Source of the DNA: Mycolicibacillus trivialis
Lineage (GTDB): Bacteria; Actinomycetota; Actinomycetes; Mycobacteriales; Mycobacteriaceae
DNA: 64,000 nucleotides
NCBI RefSeq assembly: GCF_002102395.1
Contig: NZ_LQPZ01000044.1
Coordinates: 119,956-183,955 of the forward strand
Direction of reading: 5' to 3'
In this document: in pieces, positions 52,052 through 60,639 of the stretch
How the letters are laid out: every line of letters starts with the position of its first letter
Numbering within the stretch: the stretch's first letter is position 1
Notes under the pieces: model-generated
What the model was told of the DNA's origin: nothing
Database searches by the model: none
Seen by the model: the letters and a program-made list of their open reading frames with translations, nothing else
Program-made: the position numbers and the translations under genes

Positions 52052-53421
52052 CCCGTGCCGGAACCAGTTGGCTCGCTGCGGCGCTGACGGCCGGGGTGGT
52101 GGTGGTGTGCCCGTCCGCGGCCGCCGTCCCACCGCCGGAGATCGACGCGGCGGTCGCCCCGCCGGACGGCACCCCCGGCCCGGTTGCGGAGATGTCGCAG
52201 TTCGGGGCCTGCGGTGCCAGCCAGGTGCTGCCGGGTACCGACGTCGGCGCCCCCACCGCCAGCCAGCAGATGCTGAATCTGCCTGCGGCCTGGCAGTTCT
52301 CCCGTGGTGAGGGCCAGAAGGTCGCGATCATCGACACCGGCGTGCGGCCCGGTCCGCGGCTTCCGGAGGTGGAGGCCGGCGGCGACTACGTCGACACCAC
52401 CGACGGGCTGACCGACTGCGACGGCACCGGCACGTTGGTCGCCGGGACCGTTGCCGGACAGCCCGGCGACGACGGATTCTCCGGGGTCGCCCCCGGGGCG
52501 ACGCTGCTGGCGATCCGGGTGGCCTCCAGCCGCTATTCACCGCGCGCTCAGGACCAGGATCCGGCGGCCGCGCACGCGGCGGCCGCGGTGACCGCACTGG
52601 CCAAGTCGATCGTCCACGCCGCCGACCTGGGCGCGCGGGTGATCACGGTCTCGGCGACCACCTGCCTCCCCGCCGACCGCCCGGTCGACCAGACCGCGCT
52701 CGGTGCGGCGGTGCGCTACGCGACGGTCGAGAAGGACGCCGTGGTGGTCGCGGCGGCCGGAGACAACGGCTCCACCGGAACCTTCGGCGGCGGTGCGTGC
52801 GAGTCGAACCCGCTCACCGACCTGCGTCGGCCCGACCCGCGCAACTGGGAGGGCGTCGGGTCGATGTCGTTGCCGTCCTACTGGGAGCCCTATGTGCTCT
52901 CGGTCGGATCGCTGACGCCGACGGGCCAGCCGTCCGCGTTCACCATGGCCGGACCCTGGGTCGGGATCGCGGCGCCGGGTGAGGAGATCGCTTCGGTGAG
53001 CAACCGCGACGACGGCGGTCTGGCCAACGCGATGATCGGCCAGAAGCAGCAACTGGTGCCGTTGAGCGGTACCGCCTATGCCGCCGGTTACGTGGCCGGG
53101 GTTGCGGCGTTGGTGCGCAGCAGGTTTCCGGAACTGAACGCCACTCAGGTGATCAACCGGATCACTGCGACGGCACAGAATGCGGCGCGTGCACCCTCCA
53201 ACATCGTCGGTGCGGGCACTGTGGACCCGGTTGCCGCATTGACGTGGGAACTTCCGCGTCCCGGCGACCCGACGGCCAGCAAACCGGTTGCGGCACCGCC
53301 TGAACCCGAACCCACCAGCGCGGCACCACGGATCGTGGCCGTGGTCGGGACCACCGCACTGCTACTCGTTGTTGCAGCTGTCGCAGCCGTGGTGGCGCGC
53401 CGGCGAAAGGAGACCGGATAA
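52048..53421 (+). CDS. mycP3: Mycosin MycP3, predicted catalytically inactive subtilisin-like protein
   Basis: 457-residue mycosin: signal peptide (about 1-25), N-terminal extension, subtilisin fold, and a C-terminal membrane helix (about 430-450) ending RRRKETG. Its fold and surroundings match M. tuberculosis MycP3, and the Cys residues C54, C124, C206 and C251 are kept. The triad Asp is present (AIIDTGV, D96), but the His of CDGHGTLVAG is Thr127 (CDGTGTLVAG, codon ACC 52426-52428), the Ser of LSGTSYAAG is Ala343 (LSGTAYAAG, GCC 53074-53076), and the oxyanion Asn of AAAGN is Asp239. Peptidase activity should be absent; a structural role in stabilising the ESX-3 complex remains possible. The reading frame is intact and well spaced, so this is not a pseudogene. 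Confidence 0.93.
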   Translation: MTRAGTSWLAAALTAGVVVVCPSAAAVPPPEIDAAVAPPDGTPGPVAEMSQFGACGASQVLPGTDVGAPTASQQMLNLPAAWQFSRGEGQKVAIIDTGVRPGPRLPEVEAGGDYVDTTDGLTDCDGTGTLVAGTVAGQPGDDGFSGVAPGATLLAIRVASSRYSPRAQDQDPAAAHAAAAVTALAKSIVHAADLGARVITVSATTCLPADRPVDQTALGAAVRYATVEKDAVVVAAAGDNGSTGTFGGGACESNPLTDLRRPDPRNWEGVGSMSLPSYWEPYVLSVGSLTPTGQPSAFTMAGPWVGIAAPGEEIASVSNRDDGGLANAMIGQKQQLVPLSGTAYAAGYVAGVAALVRSRFPELNATQVINRITATAQNAARAPSNIVGAGTVDPVAALTWELPRPGDPTASKPVAAPPEPEPTSAAPRIVAVVGTTALLLVVAAVAAVVARRRKETG

Positions 53422-53423
53422 CC

Positions 53424-54410
53424 GTGAACCGACCGACGATGGTGTGGCCGGGGCCGGCTCGCCTGACCCTGGTGTTGCTGGCGATCATCCCGGCAGCGAT
53501 GGCGTATCCCTGGCAGACGGTCCGCGACCGCTGGATCCTGGGAATCGCGGTGGCAATCACCCTGCTGCTGCTGGTGTGGTGGCGCGGCCTGCACCTGACC
53601 ACCATGGCCGGGCGCAGCCTGGGGATGCTCCGCGGCAACCGGGTCAAGCGATCGGTGAGCCGCAGCGCCGATCGGGTGACGGTGGTGATCGGCGTCCAAT
53701 CCACCGATCCGGCCGCCGACACGCTGCCGTTGCCGTTGATCGCCGGCTACCTGGACCGTTACGGGATTCGGGCCCACAGCATCCAGATCACCAGCCACGA
53801 CACCGCCGCGAGCACCGCCCGCGACACCTGGATCGGTCTGACCGTGGCGGCATCGGACAACCTGCGCGCGCTGGAAGCCCGGTCGGCGTCGATTCCGTTG
53901 GTGGAGACGACCCGGGTGACCGCCCGTAGGCTCGTCGACCACCTTCGCGAAGTCGGTTGGGACGCAGCGATCGTCGAGGTGGACGAGGTGCCTGCACTCG
54001 TCGGACCGGAAGATCGCGAACGGTGGCGCGCCGTTGACAGCGGCGATGGCTACCTGGCCGCCTACCGGGTCACGGTGGACTCCGATCTGGCCGACACATT
54101 GCGGGCGGTCTGGTCTCACTCGGCTCAGGAGACGTGGACGACGGTCCAGATCACCGGGAGTGCCAACGACCCCAGCATCGCTGCCGCGTGTGCTTTCCGC
54201 ACCGCCGAACGTCCCCAGGGAGCGGCGCCGCTGCCCGGCCTGACCCCGCAACGCGGTATTCACCGCGCGGTCCTCACCGCGATCAGTCCGCTGACCGCGG
54301 ATCGGCTGGACGGGAATTCGGCGGTGAGCCCCGAAGCGCTGGAGCGGTTGCGTTGGCCGAGCGCTCGCCGTCCGGGGAGCCCGAAGAAGTCGCGGCACGC
54401 CGCGGCCTGA
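53424..54410 (+). CDS. eccE3: ESX-3 membrane component EccE3
   Basis: 328 residues, close to the recalled length of Rv0292. Two N-terminal membrane helices (about 13-30 and 38-54) are followed by a cytoplasmic domain of the EccE family. It lies at the outer edge of the secretion complex. A GTG at 53424 follows AGGAG with 11-nt spacing. Last gene of the ESX-3 operon. Confidence 0.93.
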   Translation: MNRPTMVWPGPARLTLVLLAIIPAAMAYPWQTVRDRWILGIAVAITLLLLVWWRGLHLTTMAGRSLGMLRGNRVKRSVSRSADRVTVVIGVQSTDPAADTLPLPLIAGYLDRYGIRAHSIQITSHDTAASTARDTWIGLTVAASDNLRALEARSASIPLVETTRVTARRLVDHLREVGWDAAIVEVDEVPALVGPEDRERWRAVDSGDGYLAAYRVTVDSDLADTLRAVWSHSAQETWTTVQITGSANDPSIAAACAFRTAERPQGAAPLPGLTPQRGIHRAVLTAISPLTADRLDGNSAVSPEALERLRWPSARRPGSPKKSRHAAA

Positions 54411-54416
54411 TGTCGG

Positions 54417-55619
54417 TCAGTCGAACATGAAGGGCCGCAGGAATCGGTTGGTGCGGCGCAGATAGGTCGGCTGGCTCACGTGCAGAATGTGGTTGCCGGG
54501 GAACCAGTGCAGCGCACAGCGGTCCCAGTGCTCCCACAGCATCGCGGACTGTTCTGGAGGTGCCAGGCGGTCACCGAGTCCGGTGATGATCAGGCGGCGG
54601 TCCTTGGGGACGAGCGGGGCGTAGTTCAACGGCGAGTGGAACGCGGTCGCCGCGGCGAATTCGTCGTGGTCGATCTGACCGAGTCGCCGGCCGAGGTCGA
54701 AGAGTTTGTTGGCGGGAAACCAGTCGTCGACCTCGTCTTGCACGGAGACCACCGGCACATTGGGAACGACGGCCTCCAAACGGTCGTCGACCGAGGCGAT
54801 CAGCGCTGAGGTGTAGCCGCCGAGTGACATCCCGGTCAACGCGATGCGCTCGACTCCGGTGTGACGCAGGTAGTCGATGACCGACCGAAAGTCGTGGACC
54901 GCCTGCGCCATCGCTTCGGCGAAGCCGGACATGCCGTTGGCGAAGTAGCCGAAACCGCTGAACGGCGAGAACTTCTCGGCCCGCCGGCCATGGAAGGGCA
55001 GGGTGAACAGCAGCACGTCATAGCCGCAGCGGTAGAACCACGGCAGCGAGAAGAACAACCCGTTGAACAGGTAAGGCGACCCCATGAAGCCGTGGATGAC
55101 GCACAGCGTGGGGCGCGGCCCGTCATCATGGTGCCAGTGTTGCGCGCGCACGATGTTGTTGCGTCGAAGTCCGCGCCACAGGTCCCGCATCGCGGGGTTG
55201 ACCGGGCGGAACGTGCTGGCGAAAGAGATGTTGTCGACATTGCCGCGCGCGATGCGTTCAGCGAACGGGTTGGCCAGTCGTGAGGTGACCCTCGGGATGT
55301 CGGTCGGCGCCGGAAACGATTTGGCCGGATCCTTCTCGGCGGCCAGATCGGCGTAGAAACGTAGGTTCTCCCGTTCCACGTCAGCGCGGTTGCCGCGTAG
55401 TGCCGTGGTCAGGATCGGCGGGGTCATCGCCGCACCGACCAGCGAGGCGACCATGGTGCGCAATCCGAGGTCTGCCACCGCGGAGACGTCGACCACCGCG
55501 CGTTGCCCGAAGGTCAGAGCCGAGCGGTCCGGGAGCCCGCGGGAGTCGGCTTCGCCGCCGGGGACGTCGGGGACCGGTAGTGCCGGATCGACCGGGCTGG
55601 TGCTGGTGCTGGTGGTCAC
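54417..55619 (-). CDS. Alpha/beta hydrolase, Rv0293c-like
   Basis: 400 residues, exactly the length recalled for Rv0293c. The catalytic elbow is LTGMSLGGYTSA, the oxyanion region CVIHGFMGSPYLFNG, with Asp in ITGLGDRLAPPEQ and His in FPGNHILH completing a typical triad. It is soluble and probably cytoplasmic; substrate unknown. The GTG at 55619 follows GAAAGG and begins VTTSTSTS. Its stop lies 6 nt from the convergent eccE3 stop, so no terminator separates the two. Confidence 0.9.
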   Translation of the reverse strand: MTTSTSTSPVDPALPVPDVPGGEADSRGLPDRSALTFGQRAVVDVSAVADLGLRTMVASLVGAAMTPPILTTALRGNRADVERENLRFYADLAAEKDPAKSFPAPTDIPRVTSRLANPFAERIARGNVDNISFASTFRPVNPAMRDLWRGLRRNNIVRAQHWHHDDGPRPTLCVIHGFMGSPYLFNGLFFSLPWFYRCGYDVLLFTLPFHGRRAEKFSPFSGFGYFANGMSGFAEAMAQAVHDFRSVIDYLRHTGVERIALTGMSLGGYTSALIASVDDRLEAVVPNVPVVSVQDEVDDWFPANKLFDLGRRLGQIDHDEFAAATAFHSPLNYAPLVPKDRRLIITGLGDRLAPPEQSAMLWEHWDRCALHWFPGNHILHVSQPTYLRRTNRFLRPFMFD

Positions 55620-55828
55620 GTGTCGGCCTTTCTGGACAGGCTCGAAGGGCAACGGTGCCTGTTCAACCAACCGGATGGTAACTCGACTTATCGGGCCGCG
55701 GGCGATCTCGGCCACATGCACCGCGCGTGATGCGGTCCGGGCGACGCCGTGCGGTGGTCCGCGACGGCGTAAAAACCGAACCGATATGCTCTAAATCGGC
55801 GTCGATGGCCACGTGCCCACGCTCCACG

Positions 55829-55848
55829 ACAGGGCCTTTGGTCCCGGA
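55829..55848. promoter_or_regulatory. DosR-like box upstream of the NirK fusion gene
   Basis: A 20-mer with core GGGCCTTTGGTCCC matches 14 of 20 positions of the dormancy-regulator consensus TTSGGGACTWWAGTCCCSAA. It lies 56-75 nt before the gene start. This is suggestive only. Confidence 0.35.
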
Positions 55849-55890
55849 AAGGGTTGACTTCGGTGAGCACCGGCGGTTTCCTCGCGACCG

Positions 55891-55903
55891 TACGCTGGCG
55901 ATC
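55891..55903 (+). promoter_or_regulatory. Candidate -10 (TACGCT) of the NirK fusion gene
   Basis: TACGCT (55891-55896) fits TANNNT and lies 7 nt before the ATG at 55904; no ribosome site is visible, so a leaderless or nearly leaderless transcript is likely. The 284-nt spacer holds no other gene. Confidence 0.45.
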
Positions 55904-58492
55904 ATGATCCAGGTGGCACCCTCCAGTTCGAAGCCGCCGCCCATCAAGCCCGGTCGACCGGGTGGACCGCGCCGGCCGGTCTTCGTCGCGGGCAATGCGG
56001 TGGTGCTGGGCTGGTTGGCCACCGCGGTGGCCTTGCTGATCAGCTACGACGAACTCGGCCAATCGGTCTGGCTGCCGGTGCACGCGTTGCTGCTCGGCGC
56101 GGCCACCAACGCGATCGTGATCTGGTCGGAGCACTTCGCCGCCACCTTGTGCCGCGCACCTGACCCACCGTCGTGGCAGCTGAGCGCCAAACTCATCGCG
56201 CTCAACATCGCCGCCGTCGTGGCGCTGATCGGCGTCTACACCGGCGTCATGGTGCTGACCGCGGTTGCCGGCGCGGTGGTGGCGGTGATCGCGGTCGTGC
56301 ACGCCGTCCACCTGGTCCGGATGCGGAAAGCCGCGCTGCAGGCCCGCTTCGAGTATCTGATCAGCTTCTACGTCGCCTCCGGTGTGGCGCTGCTGGTCGG
56401 TGCGGGAGTCGGTGGCACCCTGGCGCTGGGGGCCGACGGCTGGTACGCCCGCCTGTGGGCCACCCATGTGCACGTGATGCTCTACGGCTGGATCGGCCTG
56501 ACGGTCATCGGAACGCTGTTCACGCTGTGGCCGGTCGCCTCGGGGGTACGGATCACCGAGCAGACGATCCGCGCCGCGAAACGAACACTGCCCACCCTCA
56601 TCGTGAGCCTGACGGTGGTGATCGCCGGCCTGTTGATCCCGAACGTGTGGATCGCCGCGGCCGGGCTGCTCGGTTATGCCGCCGGGGTGGTCATCACCGC
56701 TGTCGCGCTGTGGCCCACCAAGAAACCCCGCGAGGTCGGCTCGTGGAATCTCGCGGCCGCCACCGGCTGGTTGGCGGTCGCGCTGGTGGTCGAGATGGTC
56801 GCCGCGGTGGTGAGCGGTTCCCTGGATGTCCTGCCCGGGCTGATCGAGGGATCGATCATGCCCATGCTGGTGGTCGGCTTCGTCGCGCAGATCCTCATCG
56901 GCGCGCTGACCCAGATGCTCCCGGTGGTGGTGGCCCAAGGTCCCGCTGAACGCAAAGCCGTCGTCGCTCACCTGGCGCAGGGCTGGCAGGCGCGGCTCGC
57001 GGTGCTCAACCTGGCGGTGCCACTGGTCGCCGTCCACTTCCCGGGACCGATCCGCACCATCGGCTGGGCGTTGGCCGCGATCGGAGTCACCGGATTCCTG
57101 TGGCTGGCACTACGGTTGACCGTCCCGGCGCTGCTGCGTCGCAGCATGAACGTCGAGGCACTCGAGCGTGGGCTACCCGGCACCATGACCGGCATGGTGG
57201 CGGGATTGACCGCGGTGGTGGTCGCGGTGGCTGCCGCCACCGGGACCGGGACCGATACGCACCAGGACGCCGTCCCCGGTGAGGCCACGGTCATCGACGT
57301 CGCGCTGCAGGACATGCGGGTCGCGCCGCCGGTCCTCGACGTACCGGCCGGAACACACGTGGTGTTACGGGTGACCAACGAGGTCGCTCTACCGCACGAT
57401 CTGCGAGCCGAAAGCGGTGAGCGCACACCGCGGCTACGGCGCGGGCAGACCGCGATGCTCGACATCGGCGTCGTGGAGCACGACATCGACCTGTGGTGCG
57501 ACGTTCCCGGGCACAAGGCGGCGGGAATGACCATGAAGATCAACGCCGTCGGCGGCCGGCCCAAAGCGGCCGATACCGAACACGACCACACCGCCAGCGT
57601 CGCACCGGGCGGTCAGTTGAACCTGGGTGCGGACCCGTCGCCGGGCTGGAAGCCATACGATCCGGTGCTGACGCCGGCCGAACCGGGGCTGCACCGGGTG
57701 GAGTTGCGCGCGGTCGACGAGACCCTGGAGGTGGCGCCCGGACGGCGGGAGACGCGCTGGACGTTCGGCGGAACCGAACCGGCGCCCATCCTGCACGGGA
57801 AAGTCGGGGACACCTTCGAGATCACCTTGATCAACGACGCGAGCATGGGACACGGCATCGACTTCCACGCCGGGGCCCTCGCGCCGGATCAGCCCATGCG
57901 CACGCTGGAGCCCGGCGAGCGGCTGGTGTACCGATTCACCGCGACCCGCGCGGGGGCGTGGCTCTACCACTGCAGTACCGATCCGATCTCGCTGCACATC
58001 GCCAACGGCATGTACGGCGCGGTGATCATCGACCCGCCCGGATTGCCTGCGGTCGACCATGACTTCGTCTTCGTCGGTGCGCAGTTGTTCCTCGGGGATC
58101 CGGAAGGCGAGGAGAAGCCGCTGGCGATCCGGGAGGGAAGGCCCGACGGCTGGATGTTCAACGGTACCGCCGATCAGTACAAGAACGCCCCGCTGCGCGT
58201 TCGTGCCGGTGAGCGGGTGCGCTTCTGGCTGGTCAACGCCGGGCCCAGTGACCTGATCGCCTTCCACATCGTCGGCACCCAGTTCGACACCGTCTACAAA
58301 GAGGGTGCTTGGCAACTGCGCCCCGGTGACCCGGCAGGCCCGTCGGGCGGATCGCAGGTGCTCGATCTCGCGCCCGCCCAGGGCGGCTTCGTAGAGCTCA
58401 CCTTCCCGGAGCCGGGCAACTACATGATCATGGACCACGATCTGCGCCACTCCGAAGGCGGCGCCCGCGGCACGGTTTCGGTGACGGAGTAG
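55904..58492 (+). CDS. nirK: Membrane-anchored copper nitrite reductase: membrane domain, cupredoxin and NirK fused
   Basis: 862 residues in three parts. Residues 25-445 form about 12 membrane helices with His pairs (THVHVMLYGW, H188/H190) that could bind haem or copper. Residues 455-550 are a cupredoxin with a complete type 1 copper site (H498, C532, H537, M542). Residues 580-862 are a two-domain copper nitrite reductase with type 1 ligands H650, C690, H698, M703, type 2 ligands H655, H689, H845, and the catalytic pair D653 and H788, all at the spacings of known CuNIRs (HGIDFH; YHC...H...M). It should reduce nitrite to NO on the outer face. Followed 2 nt later by a CopD-like membrane protein. 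Residues before the ATG at 55904 lack a ribosome site. A multicopper oxidase name would also be given by domain searches. Confidence 0.88.
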   Translation: MIQVAPSSSKPPPIKPGRPGGPRRPVFVAGNAVVLGWLATAVALLISYDELGQSVWLPVHALLLGAATNAIVIWSEHFAATLCRAPDPPSWQLSAKLIALNIAAVVALIGVYTGVMVLTAVAGAVVAVIAVVHAVHLVRMRKAALQARFEYLISFYVASGVALLVGAGVGGTLALGADGWYARLWATHVHVMLYGWIGLTVIGTLFTLWPVASGVRITEQTIRAAKRTLPTLIVSLTVVIAGLLIPNVWIAAAGLLGYAAGVVITAVALWPTKKPREVGSWNLAAATGWLAVALVVEMVAAVVSGSLDVLPGLIEGSIMPMLVVGFVAQILIGALTQMLPVVVAQGPAERKAVVAHLAQGWQARLAVLNLAVPLVAVHFPGPIRTIGWALAAIGVTGFLWLALRLTVPALLRRSMNVEALERGLPGTMTGMVAGLTAVVVAVAAATGTGTDTHQDAVPGEATVIDVALQDMRVAPPVLDVPAGTHVVLRVTNEVALPHDLRAESGERTPRLRRGQTAMLDIGVVEHDIDLWCDVPGHKAAGMTMKINAVGGRPKAADTEHDHTASVAPGGQLNLGADPSPGWKPYDPVLTPAEPGLHRVELRAVDETLEVAPGRRETRWTFGGTEPAPILHGKVGDTFEITLINDASMGHGIDFHAGALAPDQPMRTLEPGERLVYRFTATRAGAWLYHCSTDPISLHIANGMYGAVIIDPPGLPAVDHDFVFVGAQLFLGDPEGEEKPLAIREGRPDGWMFNGTADQYKNAPLRVRAGERVRFWLVNAGPSDLIAFHIVGTQFDTVYKEGAWQLRPGDPAGPSGGSQVLDLAPAQGGFVELTFPEPGNYMIMDHDLRHSEGGARGTVSVTE

Positions 58493-58494
58493 CC

Positions 58495-58944
58495 GTGATC
58501 GACCTGTGGACGCTGGTTCGGTTCCTGCACGTGATCGGCGCCATCATCTGGGTCGGCGGGCTCCTGACGATCACCGTGGTGGTGTTGCCCCCGGTCTATG
58601 CCGTGCTGGCGGTACCGGAGCGGGCCCAACTGGTGCGCAATGTGGGGCTGCGATTCGCGTCGGTGACCTGGACGGTGTTCATTCCGCTGCAGATCACCAC
58701 CGGGGTCCTGCTCGCTTACGCGCACGGCGTGACGTGGGGGTCGTTGTTGCAGCCCGGGTACGGGCGGGTGTTGGCGGTCAAGGTCAGCTTGTTCGTCGCG
58801 GTCATGGGTGCCTCGACCGTGCACGGTTTCCTGCAGCGCAGCAGACGACCCCGGTTCGCGCGGATCGCGTCGATTGCGGCGCTGACCGGCTCGCTGGGGA
58901 TCGTGTTCCTGGCGACTGTGCTGACCGCCGGTCAGCTGGACTGA
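58495..58944 (+). CDS. CopD-like / DUF2269-type small membrane protein
   Basis: 149 residues, four membrane helices, starting RFLHVIGAIIWVGGLLTITVV, the His-containing first helix typical of CopD/DUF2269 proteins. It is co-transcribed with the nirK fusion (GTG at 58495, 2 nt after its stop), so it probably serves copper supply or redox partnering for it. The 3' end overlaps the convergent amidohydrolase by 13 nt. Confidence 0.78.
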   Translation: MIDLWTLVRFLHVIGAIIWVGGLLTITVVVLPPVYAVLAVPERAQLVRNVGLRFASVTWTVFIPLQITTGVLLAYAHGVTWGSLLQPGYGRVLAVKVSLFVAVMGASTVHGFLQRSRRPRFARIASIAALTGSLGIVFLATVLTAGQLD

Positions 58945-59861
58945 TCCGGCAGGTCGAGGTCGAACAGCCTGGCTGCGTTCGCGTAGAGAACCCGCTGCAG
59001 CCACGCCTCGTCCGCCCCGGGGAGGTCGGTCAGGGCGCGGATCGCGGCGGGGTAGCCGTACGGGATGTTCGGGAAGTCGCTGCCGAACAGGATCCGGTCG
59101 CCGAGATCGATGAGCCGGCCGTGGTGAGCCGGGGGAAACGGCATGGTCTCCTCGGCGAATCCGGTGAACGCCATCGTGGTGTCGAGGTGGACCCGGGGGA
59201 AACGTTCGCAGATGTCGAGGAACTCGGCGTATTCGGGCATACCCATGTGCGCGACGATCAGCACCAGGCGGGGAAACCGCCCCAACAGGCGCCGGACGGG
59301 GGCCGGGCCGGTGAACTCGCCGGCGACCGGGCCGGATCCGCAGTGAATGACGACCGGGGTTTGTCGTTCCTCCAGCATCGCCCAAACATCTTCGAGCAGT
59401 GGATCGTTCGGATCGAAACGGCCCACCTGAAGATGGACCTTGAAGACCTGAGCGCCGACGTCCAAGGCGTCGGCGACATAGTGGTCGGCGCCCGGTTCGG
59501 GAAAGAAGGTGGCGGTCGACAGGCAGTCGGGGGTCTCACGGGCGAACTGGCCCGCCCACTGATTCAGCCAGGCCGCCATGTCCGGCTTGTGGGGGTAGAC
59601 CAGCGAGGTGAACGCCAGGACCCCGAAGCGGCGCAGCGTCTCCACGCGCTCTTGTTCATCGCTGCGGTAGGTGATCGGCCAATGCCGACCCAGCAGCGGC
59701 CCCGCCGAATCGAAGTAATCCCACACCTTGTCCATCACCCGTTTGGGCATGAAATGGGTGTGCACGTCGATCATCCCGGGTAGGCCGATTTGATACCAAA
59801 TAGCGCGTACCTGATCGGTTTCGTCTTTGCCGCCCGGAACGGGGCTACTCGACTGATTCAT
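58932..59861 (-). CDS. Amidohydrolase-family metal-dependent hydrolase
   Basis: 309-residue TIM-barrel amidohydrolase-2 protein. Metal ligands stand in MIDVHTHFMP (H-x-H), the strand PVVIHCGSG, IVAHMGMPEYA and the catalytic Asp in LFGSDFPNIPYG. Such enzymes hydrolyse or decarboxylate small acids; the substrate is unknown. The ATG at 59861 overlaps the bluB stop in ATGA. Confidence 0.88.
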   Translation of the reverse strand: MNQSSSPVPGGKDETDQVRAIWYQIGLPGMIDVHTHFMPKRVMDKVWDYFDSAGPLLGRHWPITYRSDEQERVETLRRFGVLAFTSLVYPHKPDMAAWLNQWAGQFARETPDCLSTATFFPEPGADHYVADALDVGAQVFKVHLQVGRFDPNDPLLEDVWAMLEERQTPVVIHCGSGPVAGEFTGPAPVRRLLGRFPRLVLIVAHMGMPEYAEFLDICERFPRVHLDTTMAFTGFAEETMPFPPAHHGRLIDLGDRILFGSDFPNIPYGYPAAIRALTDLPGADEAWLQRVLYANAARLFDLDLPDQSS

Positions 59862-60619
59862 CGCACGGCCCCCGGGTCCGGTGCGTCCCACGTGTTCTCA
59901 CTGATGAACTCCGATAACGGCCGGGCGGTCGCCCAGTTGTCCAATTCGAGGGCAGGCCGGTCGGGAAAGTGCGGGACCGGACCCAGGCACAGGATCGCGA
60001 CCGGTTCGGCACCGTCGGGCATGTGCAGTAGTTCCGCCAGCGGTTGCGGTTCGAACAGCGAGACCCAGCCCATGCCCAGTCCTTCGGCACGCGCAGCCAG
60101 CCACATGTTCTGGATCGCACAGGACACCGACGCCAAATCCATCTGCGGCAGGGTGCGCCGGCCGAAGATATGGCGCTCGCGACCGTCGCGCAGGGCCACC
60201 ACCAGAAGTTCGGCGCAGTCGCGGATCCCCTCCACTTTCAGGGCCAGGAACTCCTTCTCGCGACGGCCGAGGGCCTCCGCAGTCTGGTGCCGTTCCTCGT
60301 CGACGAGGGCGTGGATGCGCTCCCGCACTGCGATATCGGTGATGCGGATGAACCGCCACGGCTGCATCAGCCCGACACTGGGTGCGGCGTGCGCAGCCTG
60401 CAGCAGGCGCGCCAACACCTCGTCGGGAACCGTGGTGTTCGGGACGAAGCGCCGCATGTCGCGACGTTCGCCGATCACGCGGTAGACCGCCCGGCGCTCC
60501 GATTGACTGTATGCGTGGCCGTCGACGCCGACCGGATCGCGCTGATCGGGGTCACCACCGGTCTGCTTGCCGCGGTGATCGGGAGCTTGGCGGTGCTGCG
60601 CCGACCGCCGTGGACGCAT
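59858..60619 (-). CDS. bluB: 5,6-dimethylbenzimidazole synthase BluB
   Basis: 253-residue flavin-destructase/nitroreductase-fold protein that makes the lower ligand of cobalamin from FMN. The match to Rv0306 runs from HAYSQSERRAVYRVIGERRDMRRFVP through HAAPSVGLMQPWRFIRI to ASVSCAIQNMWLAARAEGLGMGWVS. An ATG at 60619 with a perfect AGGAGG 5 nt upstream fixes the start and gives about 33 residues before the HAYSQSER block, longer than I recall for Rv0306. No closer start codon exists in frame. It follows the Rv0307c-like gene by 20 nt. Confidence 0.88.
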   Translation of the reverse strand: MRPRRSAQHRQAPDHRGKQTGGDPDQRDPVGVDGHAYSQSERRAVYRVIGERRDMRRFVPNTTVPDEVLARLLQAAHAAPSVGLMQPWRFIRITDIAVRERIHALVDEERHQTAEALGRREKEFLALKVEGIRDCAELLVVALRDGRERHIFGRRTLPQMDLASVSCAIQNMWLAARAEGLGMGWVSLFEPQPLAELLHMPDGAEPVAILCLGPVPHFPDRPALELDNWATARPLSEFISENTWDAPDPGAVR

Positions 60620-60639
60620 CTCGCCTCCTACCGCAGAGA

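Noticed and set aside
52048..53421. mycP3 as a pseudogene
   Set aside because: The frame is intact, coupled to eccD3 by ATGA, and the Cys residues, signal and membrane helix are kept; only active-site residues differ.
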